A DNA stretch of 64,000 nt from Streptomyces werraensis (GTDB lineage: Bacteria; Actinomycetota; Actinomycetes; Streptomycetales; Streptomycetaceae), in NCBI GenBank assembly GCA_014656175.1, contig BNBX01000008.1, positions 101,815 through 165,814 on the forward strand, written 5' to 3'. The notes below the pieces were generated by a model, which saw nothing but the letters and a program-made list of their open reading frames with translations, ran no database searches and was not told where the DNA came from. Shown here in pieces: positions 50,555-58,619 of this stretch; the first letter of the stretch is position 1, and each line of letters begins with the position of its first letter. The translations under genes and the position numbers were made by a program.

Positions 50555-52066
50555 ATGACCGTACGGCGAGTAATGGGCATCGAGACGGAGTACGGAATCT
50601 CCGTACCCGGCCACCCCAACGCCAATGCCATGCTCACCTCGTCCCAGATCGTGAACGCCTACGCGGCGGCGATGCACCGGGCCCGCCGGGCCCGCTGGGA
50701 CTTCGAGGAGGAGAATCCGCTGCGGGACGCGCGAGGCTTCGACCTCGCCCGCGAGGCCGCCGACGCCAGCCAGCTCACCGACGAGGACATCGGCCTGGCC
50801 AACGTCATCCTGACCAACGGCGCGCGGCTCTACGTCGACCACGCCCATCCGGAGTACAGCGCCCCCGAGGTCACCAACCCGAGGGACGCCGTGCTGTGGG
50901 ACAAGGCCGGCGAGCGGATCATGGCGGAGGCGGCGGAGCGGGCCGCGCAGCTTCCGGGCGCCCAGCCCATCCACCTGTACAAGAACAACACCGACAACAA
51001 GGGCGCGTCCTACGGCACGCACGAGAACTACCTGATGAAGCGGGAGACCCCCTTCTCGGACATCGTGCGCCATCTGACGCCGTTCTTCGTCTCCCGGCAG
51101 GTCTTCACCGGCGCCGGCCGGGTGGGCATCGGCCAGGACGGCCACGAGCACGGCTTCCAGATCAGCCAGCGGGCGGACTACTTCGAGGTCGAGGTCGGCC
51201 TCGAGACGACGCTGAAGCGCCCCATCATCAACACGCGCGACGAGCCGCACGCGGACGCCGAGAAGTACCGGCGGCTGCATGTGATCATCGGCGACGCGAA
51301 CCTTTCCGAGATCTCGACCTATCTCAAGCTCGGCACGACGGCGCTGGTGCTGTCCATGATCGAGGACGGGTTCATCGCGGTGGACCTGGCCGTCGACCAG
51401 CCGGTGCGGACCCTGCACCAGGTGTCGCACGACCCCTCTCTGAAGCACCTCGTCACGCTCCGCAGCGGCCGCACCCTGACCGCCGTGCAGCTCCAGATGG
51501 AGTACTACGAGCTCGGCCGCAAGTATGTCGAGGAGCGCTTCGGGGACGACGCCGACGAGCAGACCAAGGACGTCCTCACCCGTTGGGAGGACACGCTCAC
51601 GCGGCTGGAGAACGACCCGATGAGCCTCGCCGGCGAGCTGGACTGGGTCGCCAAGCGGGAGCTCATGGAGGGCTACCGGCGCCGTGACGGCCTCGGCTGG
51701 GACGCGGCCCGGCTGCACCTGGTCGACCTGCAGTACGCCGACGTGCGGCCCGAGAAGGGCCTCTACAACCGTCTGGTGGCCCGGGGACGGATGAAGCGGC
51801 TGCTCGACGAGGCCGAGGTCGAGCGCGCCCGTACGCAGCCTCCTGAGGACACCCGCGCCTACTTCCGCGGGCGGTGTCTGGAGCAGTACGCCGACGACGT
51901 CGCGGCGGCGTCCTGGGACTCGGTGATCTTCGATCTGCCGGGCCGGGACTCCCTCCAACGGGTCCCAACCCTGGAACCGCTTCGCGGAACGCGTAATCAC
52001 GTCAAGGCGCTCCTGGACCGCTGCCGGACGGCGGAAGACCTGGTCAGGGTGTTGTCCGGCGGCTGA
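50555..52066 (+). CDS. dop: Pup deamidase/depupylase Dop
   Basis: A 503-residue glutamine-synthetase-like enzyme. RRVMGIETEYGISVPG carries the ATP/Mg glutamate (Glu10), and ARLYVDHAHPEYSAPE the catalytic Asp95. It has the insertion at about residues 37-80 (HRARRARWDFEEENPLRDAR and on), the Dop loop missing from PafA, which distinguishes the paralogues. Dop removes Pup from substrates and, where Pup ends in Gln, deamidates it. The Pup encoded here ends in Glu, so depupylation should be its main task. ATG at 50555 after AAGGAGGGC. Confidence 0.97.
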   Translation: MTVRRVMGIETEYGISVPGHPNANAMLTSSQIVNAYAAAMHRARRARWDFEEENPLRDARGFDLAREAADASQLTDEDIGLANVILTNGARLYVDHAHPEYSAPEVTNPRDAVLWDKAGERIMAEAAERAAQLPGAQPIHLYKNNTDNKGASYGTHENYLMKRETPFSDIVRHLTPFFVSRQVFTGAGRVGIGQDGHEHGFQISQRADYFEVEVGLETTLKRPIINTRDEPHADAEKYRRLHVIIGDANLSEISTYLKLGTTALVLSMIEDGFIAVDLAVDQPVRTLHQVSHDPSLKHLVTLRSGRTLTAVQLQMEYYELGRKYVEERFGDDADEQTKDVLTRWEDTLTRLENDPMSLAGELDWVAKRELMEGYRRRDGLGWDAARLHLVDLQYADVRPEKGLYNRLVARGRMKRLLDEAEVERARTQPPEDTRAYFRGRCLEQYADDVAAASWDSVIFDLPGRDSLQRVPTLEPLRGTRNHVKALLDRCRTAEDLVRVLSGG

Positions 52067-52264
52067 CCGGGTGAGCCGCCGTCGCGAGGGTACCTGCGGG
52101 TATCCGGGACGGACCGGCCGGACAGGGTGGAAAACCGCCCGTCCGGGAATCATCGAGGTGGTCCCCGTACGTTGGAGCAACTGCGGGGGCATTGTCGGAC
52201 CCGGCTTGTAGGGTCTGATCTTGACCGAACAACTGTGTCGGGCGAACCGAGCGGGGTGAGGGTG

Positions 52265-52483
52265 ATGGCGACCAAGGACACCGGCGGCGGACAGCAGAAG
52301 GCCACGCGGTCCACCGAGGAGGTCGAGGAGCAGGCGGCAGAGGCGCAGGCTTCGGAGGACCTCAAGGAGCGTCACGAGCAGCTCAGCGACGACGTGGACG
52401 ACGTCCTGGACGAGATCGACGACGTGCTCGAGGCCAATGCCGAGGACTTCGTGCGGTCCTTCGTCCAGAAGGGCGGCGAGTAG
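52265..52483 (+). CDS. pup: Prokaryotic ubiquitin-like protein Pup
   Basis: A 72-residue intrinsically disordered modifier. The C-terminal half (DLKERHEQLSDDVDDVLDEI) forms a helix when bound to ARC, and the tail FVRSFVQKGGE ends in Gly-Gly-Glu. PafA links the gamma-carboxylate of this Glu to substrate lysines. Many actinobacterial Pups end in Gln and need Dop; this one is encoded ready to use. The ATG 52265 has GGTGAGGGT upstream. The -10-like TAGGGT lies at 52209-52214. A terminator hairpin follows at 52569-52600. Confidence 0.97.
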   Translation: MATKDTGGGQQKATRSTEEVEEQAAEAQASEDLKERHEQLSDDVDDVLDEIDDVLEANAEDFVRSFVQKGGE

Positions 52484-52527
52484 CCTCACCGGCTTCGCCG
52501 GTTCGGCAGTCATCGCTCGTCGCGTTC

Positions 52528-52555
52528 AGCGGTGAGCGGTGAGCGGTGAGCGGTA
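52528..52555. repeat. Four tandem copies of a heptamer
   Basis: AGCGGTG is repeated three times and once more as AGCGGTA (52528-52555), in the spacer after pup. Such a short tandem array is likely to vary in copy number between strains. Confidence 0.85.
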
Positions 52556-52568
52556 CCAAGAGGGCGCT

Positions 52569-52600
52569 GCCCGCGGCCGGTCCTGTGGCCGGTCGCGGGC
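52569..52600 (+). terminator. Terminator after pup
   Basis: A 12-bp stem (52569-52580 with 52589-52600) with one G-T pair and an 8-nt loop. It separates pup from the prcBA transcript. Confidence 0.75.
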
Positions 52601-52622
52601 GGCGTTCGCTCGGCTCTGAGGC

Positions 52623-52835
52623 GTGTGGCCGGCTGTTCCAGAAGCTGTTGTCGGAAATGTGGATCATTGCTGTGGGGCGGGTAGGGTCCGTGGCGTAATG
52701 TGCTTCAACTGCAATTCGGCCATCGGCAAGTTGGGAGATGATCCCGACGCTGTTCGTCGGGCAGCTGCCTACCTGGAAGGAACTTCGTGGAAGCCAATAC
52801 TCCTGGCACCGGGCGTCTGCCGGCTGCCTTCCTGA
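52623..52835 (+). pseudogene. Endonuclease VII-like C-terminal fragment
   Basis: The frame encodes VDHCCGAGRVRGVMCFNCNS followed by AIGKLGDDPDAVRRAAAYLE and WKPILLAPGV. This matches the C-terminal half of recombination endonuclease VII family proteins (DHxxxTGxVRGxxCFNCN, then a helical tail). The N-terminal half with its CxxC knuckle is missing and an in-frame TGA lies at 52617-52619, so it is a remnant or a very short protein. If translated, the ATG at 52698 would give 45 residues; TAGGGT (52682-52687) is 10 nt before it. Its 3' end overlaps prcB by 49 bp, so its translation could couple to prcB. Confidence 0.55.
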
Positions 52836-53632
52836 CGCCGGGCTCCTCCTCCTTCATGGACTTCCTCTCCGAGCACCAGCCGGAGCTGCTGCCGGGCAGG
52901 AGGACGTTGCCGCCCGTGCAGGGCGTGATCGAGGCCCCGCACGGCACGACCATCGTGGCCGTCACCTTCCCCGGCGGTGTGGTCCTCGCCGGTGACCGGC
53001 GGGCCACCATGGGGAACGTGATCGCGCAACGGGACATCGAGAAGGTGTTCCCGGCCGACGAGTACTCGGCGGTCGGCATCGCCGGCACGGCGGGCCTCGC
53101 CGTGGAGATGGTCAAGCTGTTCCAGCTCGAGCTCGAGCACTTCGAGAAGGTCGAGGGCGCGCAGCTGTCGCTGGAGGGCAAGGCCAACCGGCTGTCGACG
53201 ATGATCCGCTCGAACCTGGGGATGGCCATGCAGGGCCTGGCCGTGGTGCCCCTCTTCGCCGGGTACGACGTGGACCGGGAGAAGGGCCGGATCTTCTCCT
53301 ACGACGTCACCGGCGGGCGGTCCGAGGAGCACGGATTCGCCGCGACCGGGTCCGGGTCGATCTTCGCGCGCGGTGCGATGAAGAAGCTGTTCCGTGAGGA
53401 TCTGAGCGAGGCCGAGGCCACCACGCTGGTGGTGCAGGCGCTGTACGACGCGGCAGACGACGACTCGGCGACCGGCGGTCCCGATGTCGCCCGCCGGATC
53501 TATCCGATCGTCACCGTGATCACCGAGGACGGCTACCGCCGGCTGACCGAGGACGAGTCGTCCGACATCGCCCGGTCCGTGCTGGAGCGCAGGCTGGAGC
53601 AGCCGGACGGGCCGCGGGCCTCGTTGCTGTAG
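52787..53632 (+). CDS. prcB: Proteasome beta subunit PrcB
   Basis: A 281-residue precursor of the catalytic 20S subunit. A 53-residue propeptide ends at EAPHG, after which autocleavage exposes Thr54 (TTIVAVTFPGGVVLAGDRRA), the nucleophile. Lys/Asp active-site partners lie in AGDRRATMG. The beta subunits form two inner heptameric rings that hydrolyse unfolded, pupylated proteins. GTG start at 52787 with GGAAGGA upstream. prcA follows 65 bp downstream as an operon. Confidence 0.97.
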   Translation: MEANTPGTGRLPAAFLTPGSSSFMDFLSEHQPELLPGRRTLPPVQGVIEAPHGTTIVAVTFPGGVVLAGDRRATMGNVIAQRDIEKVFPADEYSAVGIAGTAGLAVEMVKLFQLELEHFEKVEGAQLSLEGKANRLSTMIRSNLGMAMQGLAVVPLFAGYDVDREKGRIFSYDVTGGRSEEHGFAATGSGSIFARGAMKKLFREDLSEAEATTLVVQALYDAADDDSATGGPDVARRIYPIVTVITEDGYRRLTEDESSDIARSVLERRLEQPDGPRASLL

Positions 53633-53641
53633 ATCAGGGGC

Positions 53642-53666
53642 TCAGGGTGGTCCTTCAGGGTGGTCC
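53642..53666 (+). repeat. 12-bp direct repeat in the prcB-prcA spacer
   Basis: TCAGGGTGGTCC occurs at 53642-53653 and again at 53655-53666, one base apart. It probably reflects a local duplication in the 65-bp spacer; no function is evident. Confidence 0.8.
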
Positions 53667-53697
53667 AGTGACTTCGACAGAAAGGGACGGGTAACCG

Positions 53698-54438
53698 GTG
53701 TCGACGCCGTTCTATGTCTCACCTCAGCAGGCGATGGCGGACCGGGCGGAGTACGCCCGCAAGGGCATCGCCCGAGGCCGCAGCCTGGTCGTGCTGCAGT
53801 ACGCCGACGGGATCGTGTTCGTCGGTGAGAACCCGTCCCGTGCGCTGCACAAGTTCAGCGAGATCTACGACCGGATCGGGTTCGCCGCGGCCGGTAAGTA
53901 CAACGAGTACGAGAACCTGCGGATCGGGGGCGTTCGGTACGCCGATCTGCGGGGTTACACCTACGACCGCGGTGACGTCACCGCACGCGGTCTGGCCAAC
54001 GTGTACGCGCAGACGCTCGGCACGATCTTCTCCAGCGTGGGGGAGAAGCCGTACGAGGTGGAGCTGGTGGTGGCCGAGGTCGGGGAGACCCCGGATCAGG
54101 ACCAGATCTACCGGCTGCCGCACGACGGGTCGATCGTGGACGAGCACGGATCGGTGGCGGTGGGGGGCAACGCGGAGCAGATCAGCGGGTACCTCGACCA
54201 GCGGCACCGGGACGGGATGACGCTGGCGGAGGCGCTGAAGCTGGCGGTCCAGGCGTTGTCCCGGGACACCAACGGCAGTGAGCGGGAGATTCCCGCGGAG
54301 CGGCTGGAGGTGGCGGTGCTGGACCGGACGCGGCCGCAGAAGCGGAAGTTCAAGCGGATCGAGGGGCGGCAGCTGGTTCGCCTTCTGGAGGCGGCGGGCG
54401 GCTCGGAGGAGACGCGGTCCGGCGGGGACGTGGAGTAG
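53698..54438 (+). CDS. prcA: Proteasome alpha subunit PrcA
   Basis: A 246-residue alpha-type 20S subunit. The N-terminus STPFYVSPQQAMADRAEYAR, KGIARGRSLVVLQYADGIVF matches actinobacterial alpha subunits, whose first residues gate the pore. There is no catalytic Thr. The alpha subunits form the outer rings, bind the QYL tail of ARC and gate substrate entry. GTG at 53698. Second gene of prcBA. The C-terminal ERLEVAVLDRTRPQKRKFKR is more basic than the rest. Confidence 0.97.
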   Translation: MSTPFYVSPQQAMADRAEYARKGIARGRSLVVLQYADGIVFVGENPSRALHKFSEIYDRIGFAAAGKYNEYENLRIGGVRYADLRGYTYDRGDVTARGLANVYAQTLGTIFSSVGEKPYEVELVVAEVGETPDQDQIYRLPHDGSIVDEHGSVAVGGNAEQISGYLDQRHRDGMTLAEALKLAVQALSRDTNGSEREIPAERLEVAVLDRTRPQKRKFKRIEGRQLVRLLEAAGGSEETRSGGDVE

Positions 54439-54534
54439 CCGCCGGTGGGGGTTGCGGTCTGATGCCTGCGGCGCATCGTCCTGTCCGGTGGGGGTTGCTG
54501 TAGCGCCCACGGTGGGGTGGTGGTGCGGGGCCGC

Positions 54535-54628
54535 GGTGGGGGTGGGCGTCCTCGGTCTGGCGCGAGAGTGCCGGCTGGAGAGGTGCAGGGCGTGGACGCG
54601 CCAGCCGCTGCGGGCGCCCACCCCCACC
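54535..54628. terminator. Long nested inverted repeat between prcA and the LacI-type gene
   Basis: A 14-bp perfect outer stem GGTGGGGGTGGGCG/CGCCCACCCCCACC (54535-54548 with 54615-54628) encloses a second stem CTGGCGCG/CGCGCCAG (54557-54564 with 54597-54604). It lies between convergent genes and should block transcription from both sides. The flank 54629-54760 includes GAGTGTGGGCAGTCGTGCGC, a phrase I associate with dispersed Streptomyces repeats; no gene is seen in 54439-54760. Confidence 0.6.
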
Positions 54629-54760
54629 CCGTCCCCTCCCCGCCGCGAGCGGCTTCATCGACATCGGTGGCAGGCGCCATCCCCGCCGAGTGTGGGCAGT
54701 CGTGCGCTGGGGTGGCGCCAAGTGCGCCGGCATCGCCTGGCCCGCACCTACACCGCGTGC

Positions 54761-55762
54761 TCACGGGACCCGGGTCGTCGAACCCCGGACCTCCAGGTGG
54801 ACCGGGATGTCCGTCCCGGAGGGCTCCTCGCCGTCCAGGACTGCCAGGAGCGCCTGCATGCCCCGCTCGCCGAAGAGCTCCGCGTCCAGGCGGACAGTGG
54901 TCAGCTCGGGGTCGATCGCCGTGGCCAGGGCCAGGTCGTCCATCCCCGTGACCGAGAGGTCGGAGGGGACACGCAGGCCCAGCCGGCGGGCCGCCTTGTA
55001 GACCCCCGCCGCCAGCTGATCGTCGTCGCAGACGACCGCCGTCACCCGCTCCCCGGCCGTCAGCGCCGCCTCCGCAGCCGCCTCCGCCCCCTTGATGGAG
55101 ATCGGCGAGCGCGCCGTGCGCAGAGACGTGCCCGGCACGAGGCGGAGCCGTGTCTCCAGCTCCCGTGCGCGGACCTCGAAGGTCCAGGACGGTACGTCCG
55201 CGCCGAGGTGCAGGAAGTGGCGGTGGCCGAGGCCGAGGAGGTGCTCGGCCACTTGGCGGACCCCGTCCGCGATGTCCAGGTTCACCGTGGCCCCGGGGGC
55301 GGACGGGTCGCTGTCCAGCATGACCAGGGGGAGCTGGTCCCCGCGGATGGCGGTGAGCGCCTCCGCCGCCATCGAGGACGCGATGACGCCGTCCAGCGCC
55401 GCCTGCGCGGACGCGAACGGGTCGCGGGCCGGGCCGATGCCCTCGGGGGAGGGGTAGAGCACCACGCCGAAGCCGTGGCGGGACGCCACACGGGCCGCGC
55501 CCGTGTAGACGCCCGCGAAGAACTCCGTGGTCAGGGCCGGCACGACCAGCAGGACCGTACGCGTGCGGCCCAGCCGCAGGTTGCGGGCCGCGAGATTGGG
55601 GCGGTAACCCAGCGTGCGCGCGGCCTCGCGGACGCGGGCCGCCGTGGCCTCGGAGACCCGGCCCCGCCATTTCTCGCCCAGCACGAGGGACACCGCGGCC
55701 TGGGAGACGCCTGCTTCCCGGGCGACGTCCCGGCTCGTCGGGCGGGTGCTGGCTCTGGGCAC
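54761..55762 (-). CDS. LacI family transcriptional regulator
   Basis: A 333-residue LacI/GalR regulator. The helix-turn-helix TSRDVAREAGVSQAAVSLVL and hinge LGYRPNLAARNLRLGRTRTV are followed by a periplasmic-binding-protein-like effector domain (VLLVVPALTTEFFAGVYTGA, GVIASSMAAEALTAI). It is divergent from an MFS transporter gene 88 bp away and probably represses it in the absence of a sugar-like ligand. GTG start at 55762. Confidence 0.93.
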   Translation of the reverse strand: MPRASTRPTSRDVAREAGVSQAAVSLVLGEKWRGRVSEATAARVREAARTLGYRPNLAARNLRLGRTRTVLLVVPALTTEFFAGVYTGAARVASRHGFGVVLYPSPEGIGPARDPFASAQAALDGVIASSMAAEALTAIRGDQLPLVMLDSDPSAPGATVNLDIADGVRQVAEHLLGLGHRHFLHLGADVPSWTFEVRARELETRLRLVPGTSLRTARSPISIKGAEAAAEAALTAGERVTAVVCDDDQLAAGVYKAARRLGLRVPSDLSVTGMDDLALATAIDPELTTVRLDAELFGERGMQALLAVLDGEEPSGTDIPVHLEVRGSTTRVP

Positions 55763-55801
55763 CGGCGCTCCTTCGTCTGGACTGGTGAACAGCGGTCATG
55801 G

Positions 55802-55830
55802 TACGTATGGAGGGCTTAGTTATACGTAAC
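55802..55830. promoter_or_regulatory. Candidate LacI-family operator
   Basis: In the 88-bp divergent interval, TACGTA at 55802-55807 and GTTATACGTAAC at 55819-55830 (arms GTTA/TAAC) form two A+T-rich symmetric elements with a shared TACGTA core. Their position suits control of both genes. Confidence 0.4.
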
Positions 55831-55850
55831 ACTTCGGTGAGAGGGCCGGT

Positions 55851-57110
55851 ATGGCGACGGGTTACCTGGACATCCTCCGGGCGCGGCACGCCACCCGGCT
55901 GCTCGTGGGCACGCTGGTCGGGCGGCTGCCCAACGCGACCGCGCCGATCGCGATCGTGCTGTTCGTGCGGGCGGAAGGCGGGTCGTACAGCCTGGCCGGT
56001 GTGCTCGCCGCGGTGTACGGCGTGGCCAACGCCGTGGGGCAGCCGGTGCTGGGACGGCTCGTCGATCTGAAGGGGCAGCCCCGCGTGCAGTTGCCGGCGG
56101 CGTTGCTGTCGGCGCTGGCGATGACCGTGTTCGCCTTCGTGGGGACCGGGTCGCTGGTCGTCGCGTATGCCGCCGTCGCCCTGGCCGGGTTGTTCACGCC
56201 GCCTCTGGAGGGCGGCCTGCGTGCGCTGTGGTCCTCGGTTCTGCCCAAGGAGGAGCACGTCCACCGGGCGTACGCCCTCGACGCCGTGGCCCAGGAGGTG
56301 ATGTTCGCCGTCGGGCCGCTGCTCGTGACGGTGTGCGTCTCCCTGTGGTCGGCCCAGGCCGCGCTGCTCGTGCTGAACGTCATCGGGGTGCTGGGCGCCC
56401 TGTCCGTGGTCGTCTCGCCGCCCTCGCGGGCCTGGCGGTCCGCGCCGCGTGAGGCCCACTGGCTGGGGGCGCTGCGCTCGCCGGGACTCATCGCGCTGCT
56501 CGGGGCCTTCCTGGCCGTCGGCATGGCGCTGGGGTCCATCACGGTGGCCGCCGTGACGTACGCCGACGACCACGGCGGTGACGTCGTGTACGGCTGGATG
56601 ATGGCCGGGATCGGGCTGGGCGCGCTGATCGGCGGCATCGCGTACGGGGCGCGGCAGTGGGCCGGGGAGCCCGCGCGGCGGCTCCAGGTGATCGTGGCGC
56701 TCCTGGCTGCCTTCTACCTGCCGCTGACGCTGATGCCGGGCCCGGTGGCGATGACGCTGCTCACGGTGCTCGCGGGGGTGTTCCTGGCCCCGGCGATCGC
56801 GTGCGCGTTCGTCCTGGTGGACCGGCACGCGCCGCGGGGGACGGTGACCGAGGCGTTCTCGTGGCTGGTGACCACCTTCACCGTCGGCGCGTCGCTCGGG
56901 ACCGGTGTGACCGGGCCCGTGGTCGAGGCCGGCGGGGCGCTCTGGGGATTCGCCGTACCCGGTGCGGCGGGCGGCGTGTCGCTGCTGGTTTTGATCGCCA
57001 CCGGAAGGGTATTGGCGGTTCCGGCCAGGACGGCGGTTGTCGCGGCCGGTTCGGAAAATGATCCGAACCGTGCCGTCGAACCCCGTTTCAGCTCGAAGGA
57101 TCGGGCGTAA
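55851..57110 (+). CDS. MFS transporter
   Basis: A 419-residue major facilitator with 12 predicted helices. The N-terminal half has RLPNATAPIAIVLFVRAEGG and QPVLGRLVDLKGQPRVQLPA, the loop 2-3 signature of MFS carriers; the C-terminal half begins near APREAHWLGALRSPGLIALL. Substrate unknown; the divergent LacI regulator favours a sugar or related metabolite, although drug-efflux MFS carriers look similar. The ATG follows GAGAGGGCC. Its TAA stop is part of the pafA -10 element. Confidence 0.9.
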   Translation: MATGYLDILRARHATRLLVGTLVGRLPNATAPIAIVLFVRAEGGSYSLAGVLAAVYGVANAVGQPVLGRLVDLKGQPRVQLPAALLSALAMTVFAFVGTGSLVVAYAAVALAGLFTPPLEGGLRALWSSVLPKEEHVHRAYALDAVAQEVMFAVGPLLVTVCVSLWSAQAALLVLNVIGVLGALSVVVSPPSRAWRSAPREAHWLGALRSPGLIALLGAFLAVGMALGSITVAAVTYADDHGGDVVYGWMMAGIGLGALIGGIAYGARQWAGEPARRLQVIVALLAAFYLPLTLMPGPVAMTLLTVLAGVFLAPAIACAFVLVDRHAPRGTVTEAFSWLVTTFTVGASLGTGVTGPVVEAGGALWGFAVPGAAGGVSLLVLIATGRVLAVPARTAVVAAGSENDPNRAVEPRFSSKDRA

Positions 57111-57113
57111 TGT
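57085..57113 (+). promoter_or_regulatory. pafA promoter for a leaderless transcript
   Basis: GTTTCA (57085-57090), a 17-nt spacer and TAATGT (57108-57113) end 6 nt before the pafA ATG at 57120, so transcription should begin at or next to the A of the start codon. TAATGT overlaps the MFS stop codon. No ribosome-binding site precedes pafA. Confidence 0.6.
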
Positions 57114-57119
57114 TCCCTC

Positions 57120-58481
57120 ATGGACCGCCGCATTTTCGGGCTGGAGAACGAGTACGGCGTCACGTGCACGTTCAGGGGACAGCGCCGCCTGTCGCCTGAC
57201 GAGGTGGCGCGGTACCTCTTCCGCCGTGTCGTGTCATGGGGCCGAAGCAGCAATGTCTTTCTGCGGAACGGCGCCCGCCTCTATCTCGACGTGGGGTCAC
57301 ATCCGGAATACGCAACGCCGGAATGTGACAACGTGACCGAACTGGTCACCCACGACAAGGCCGGCGAGCGCATTCTCGAAGGACTCCTGGTGGACGCCGA
57401 ACGACGCCTGCACGAGGAGGGAATCGCGGGCGACGTCTACCTCTTCAAGAACAACACCGACTCGGCGGGCAACTCCTACGGGTGCCACGAGAACTACCTC
57501 GTGGCCCGGCACGGGGAGTTCTCCCGGCTCGCGGACATCCTCATCCCGTTCCTGGTGACGAGGCAGCTGCTGTGCGGAGCCGGCAAGGTGCTGCAGACGC
57601 CGCGCGGCGCCGTCTACTGCGTCAGCCAGCGCGCCGAGCACATCTGGGAGGGCGTCTCCTCGGCGACGACCCGCTCCCGGCCGATCATCAACACGCGGGA
57701 CGAGCCGCACGCCGACGCCGAGCGCTACCGCCGGCTGCACGTCATCGTCGGCGACTCGAACATGTCCGAGACGACCATGCTGCTCAAGGTCGGCGCCACC
57801 GACCTGGTGCTGCGCATGATCGAGGCGGGCACCGTCATGCGTGACCTCACCCTGGAGAACCCCATCCGGGCGATCCGCGAGGTCAGCCACGACATCACGG
57901 GCCGCCGCAAGGTGCGCCTGGCCAGCGGCCGGGAGGCCTCCGCGCTGGAGGTGCAGCGCGAGTACTACGAGAAGGCCGTGGACTTCTGCGAGCGCCGCGG
58001 GATCCGCACCGGCACCGTCGACCAGGTGCTGGAGCTGTGGGGCCGCACGCTGGACGCGATCGAGTCCGAGGACCTCGACCGCATCGGCACCGAGATCGAC
58101 TGGGTCATGAAGTACAAGCTGCTCGAGCGCTACCGCGCCAAGCACAACATGACCATGTCGCACCCGCGGGTCGCGCAGATAGACCTCGCCTACCACGACA
58201 TCCACCGTCGCCGTGGTCTGTACTACCTGCTCGAGAAGAAGGGACAAGCCGCCCGGATCTGCAACGACCTGAAGATCTTCGAGGGCAAGTCCGTGCCGCC
58301 GCAGACCACTCGTGCCCGGCTGCGCGGCGACTTCATCCGGCGCGCACAGGAGCAGCGGCGGGACTTCACCGTCGACTGGGTGCACCTCAAGCTCAACGAC
58401 CAGGCCCAGCGCACCGTGTTGTGCAAGGACCCGTTCCGTTCGGTGGACGAGCGGGTGGAGAAGCTGATCGCCGGCATGTGA
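57120..58481 (+). CDS. pafA: Pup-protein ligase PafA
   Basis: A 453-residue glutamine-synthetase-like ligase. RRIFGLENEYGVTCTF holds the ATP/Mg Glu9, and ARLYLDVGSHPEYATPE the catalytic Asp57. The long insertion present in Dop is absent, which identifies it as PafA. It activates the terminal Glu of Pup as gamma-glutamyl phosphate and transfers it to substrate lysines. It is separated from pup-prcBA by a LacI/MFS pair, and heads a region leading to pafBC. Leaderless start at 57120. Confidence 0.97.
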   Translation: MDRRIFGLENEYGVTCTFRGQRRLSPDEVARYLFRRVVSWGRSSNVFLRNGARLYLDVGSHPEYATPECDNVTELVTHDKAGERILEGLLVDAERRLHEEGIAGDVYLFKNNTDSAGNSYGCHENYLVARHGEFSRLADILIPFLVTRQLLCGAGKVLQTPRGAVYCVSQRAEHIWEGVSSATTRSRPIINTRDEPHADAERYRRLHVIVGDSNMSETTMLLKVGATDLVLRMIEAGTVMRDLTLENPIRAIREVSHDITGRRKVRLASGREASALEVQREYYEKAVDFCERRGIRTGTVDQVLELWGRTLDAIESEDLDRIGTEIDWVMKYKLLERYRAKHNMTMSHPRVAQIDLAYHDIHRRRGLYYLLEKKGQAARICNDLKIFEGKSVPPQTTRARLRGDFIRRAQEQRRDFTVDWVHLKLNDQAQRTVLCKDPFRSVDERVEKLIAGM

Positions 58482-58527
58482 GAGGACGTGTCCCCCGGGA
58501 GTTGACGAAACACCCGGAACGTCACAC

Positions 58528-58557
58528 GGGCGCCGTACGTTACACCGTGCGGCGCCC
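58528..58557 (+). terminator. Terminator after pafA
   Basis: GGGCGCCGTACG pairs with CGTGCGGCGCCC (58528-58539 with 58546-58557, one G-T pair) around TTACAC, followed by TTCTC. Confidence 0.75.
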
Positions 58558-58619
58558 TTCTCACGCCGTAGAGTTGCGCGGACGCCATCCACAAGATCGA
58601 TGATTACGAGGCCCCCACC

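Noticed and set aside
52623..52835. A complete HNH endonuclease gene
   Set aside because: The N-terminal half of the family is missing and an in-frame stop lies immediately upstream, so only a remnant or micro-protein is possible.
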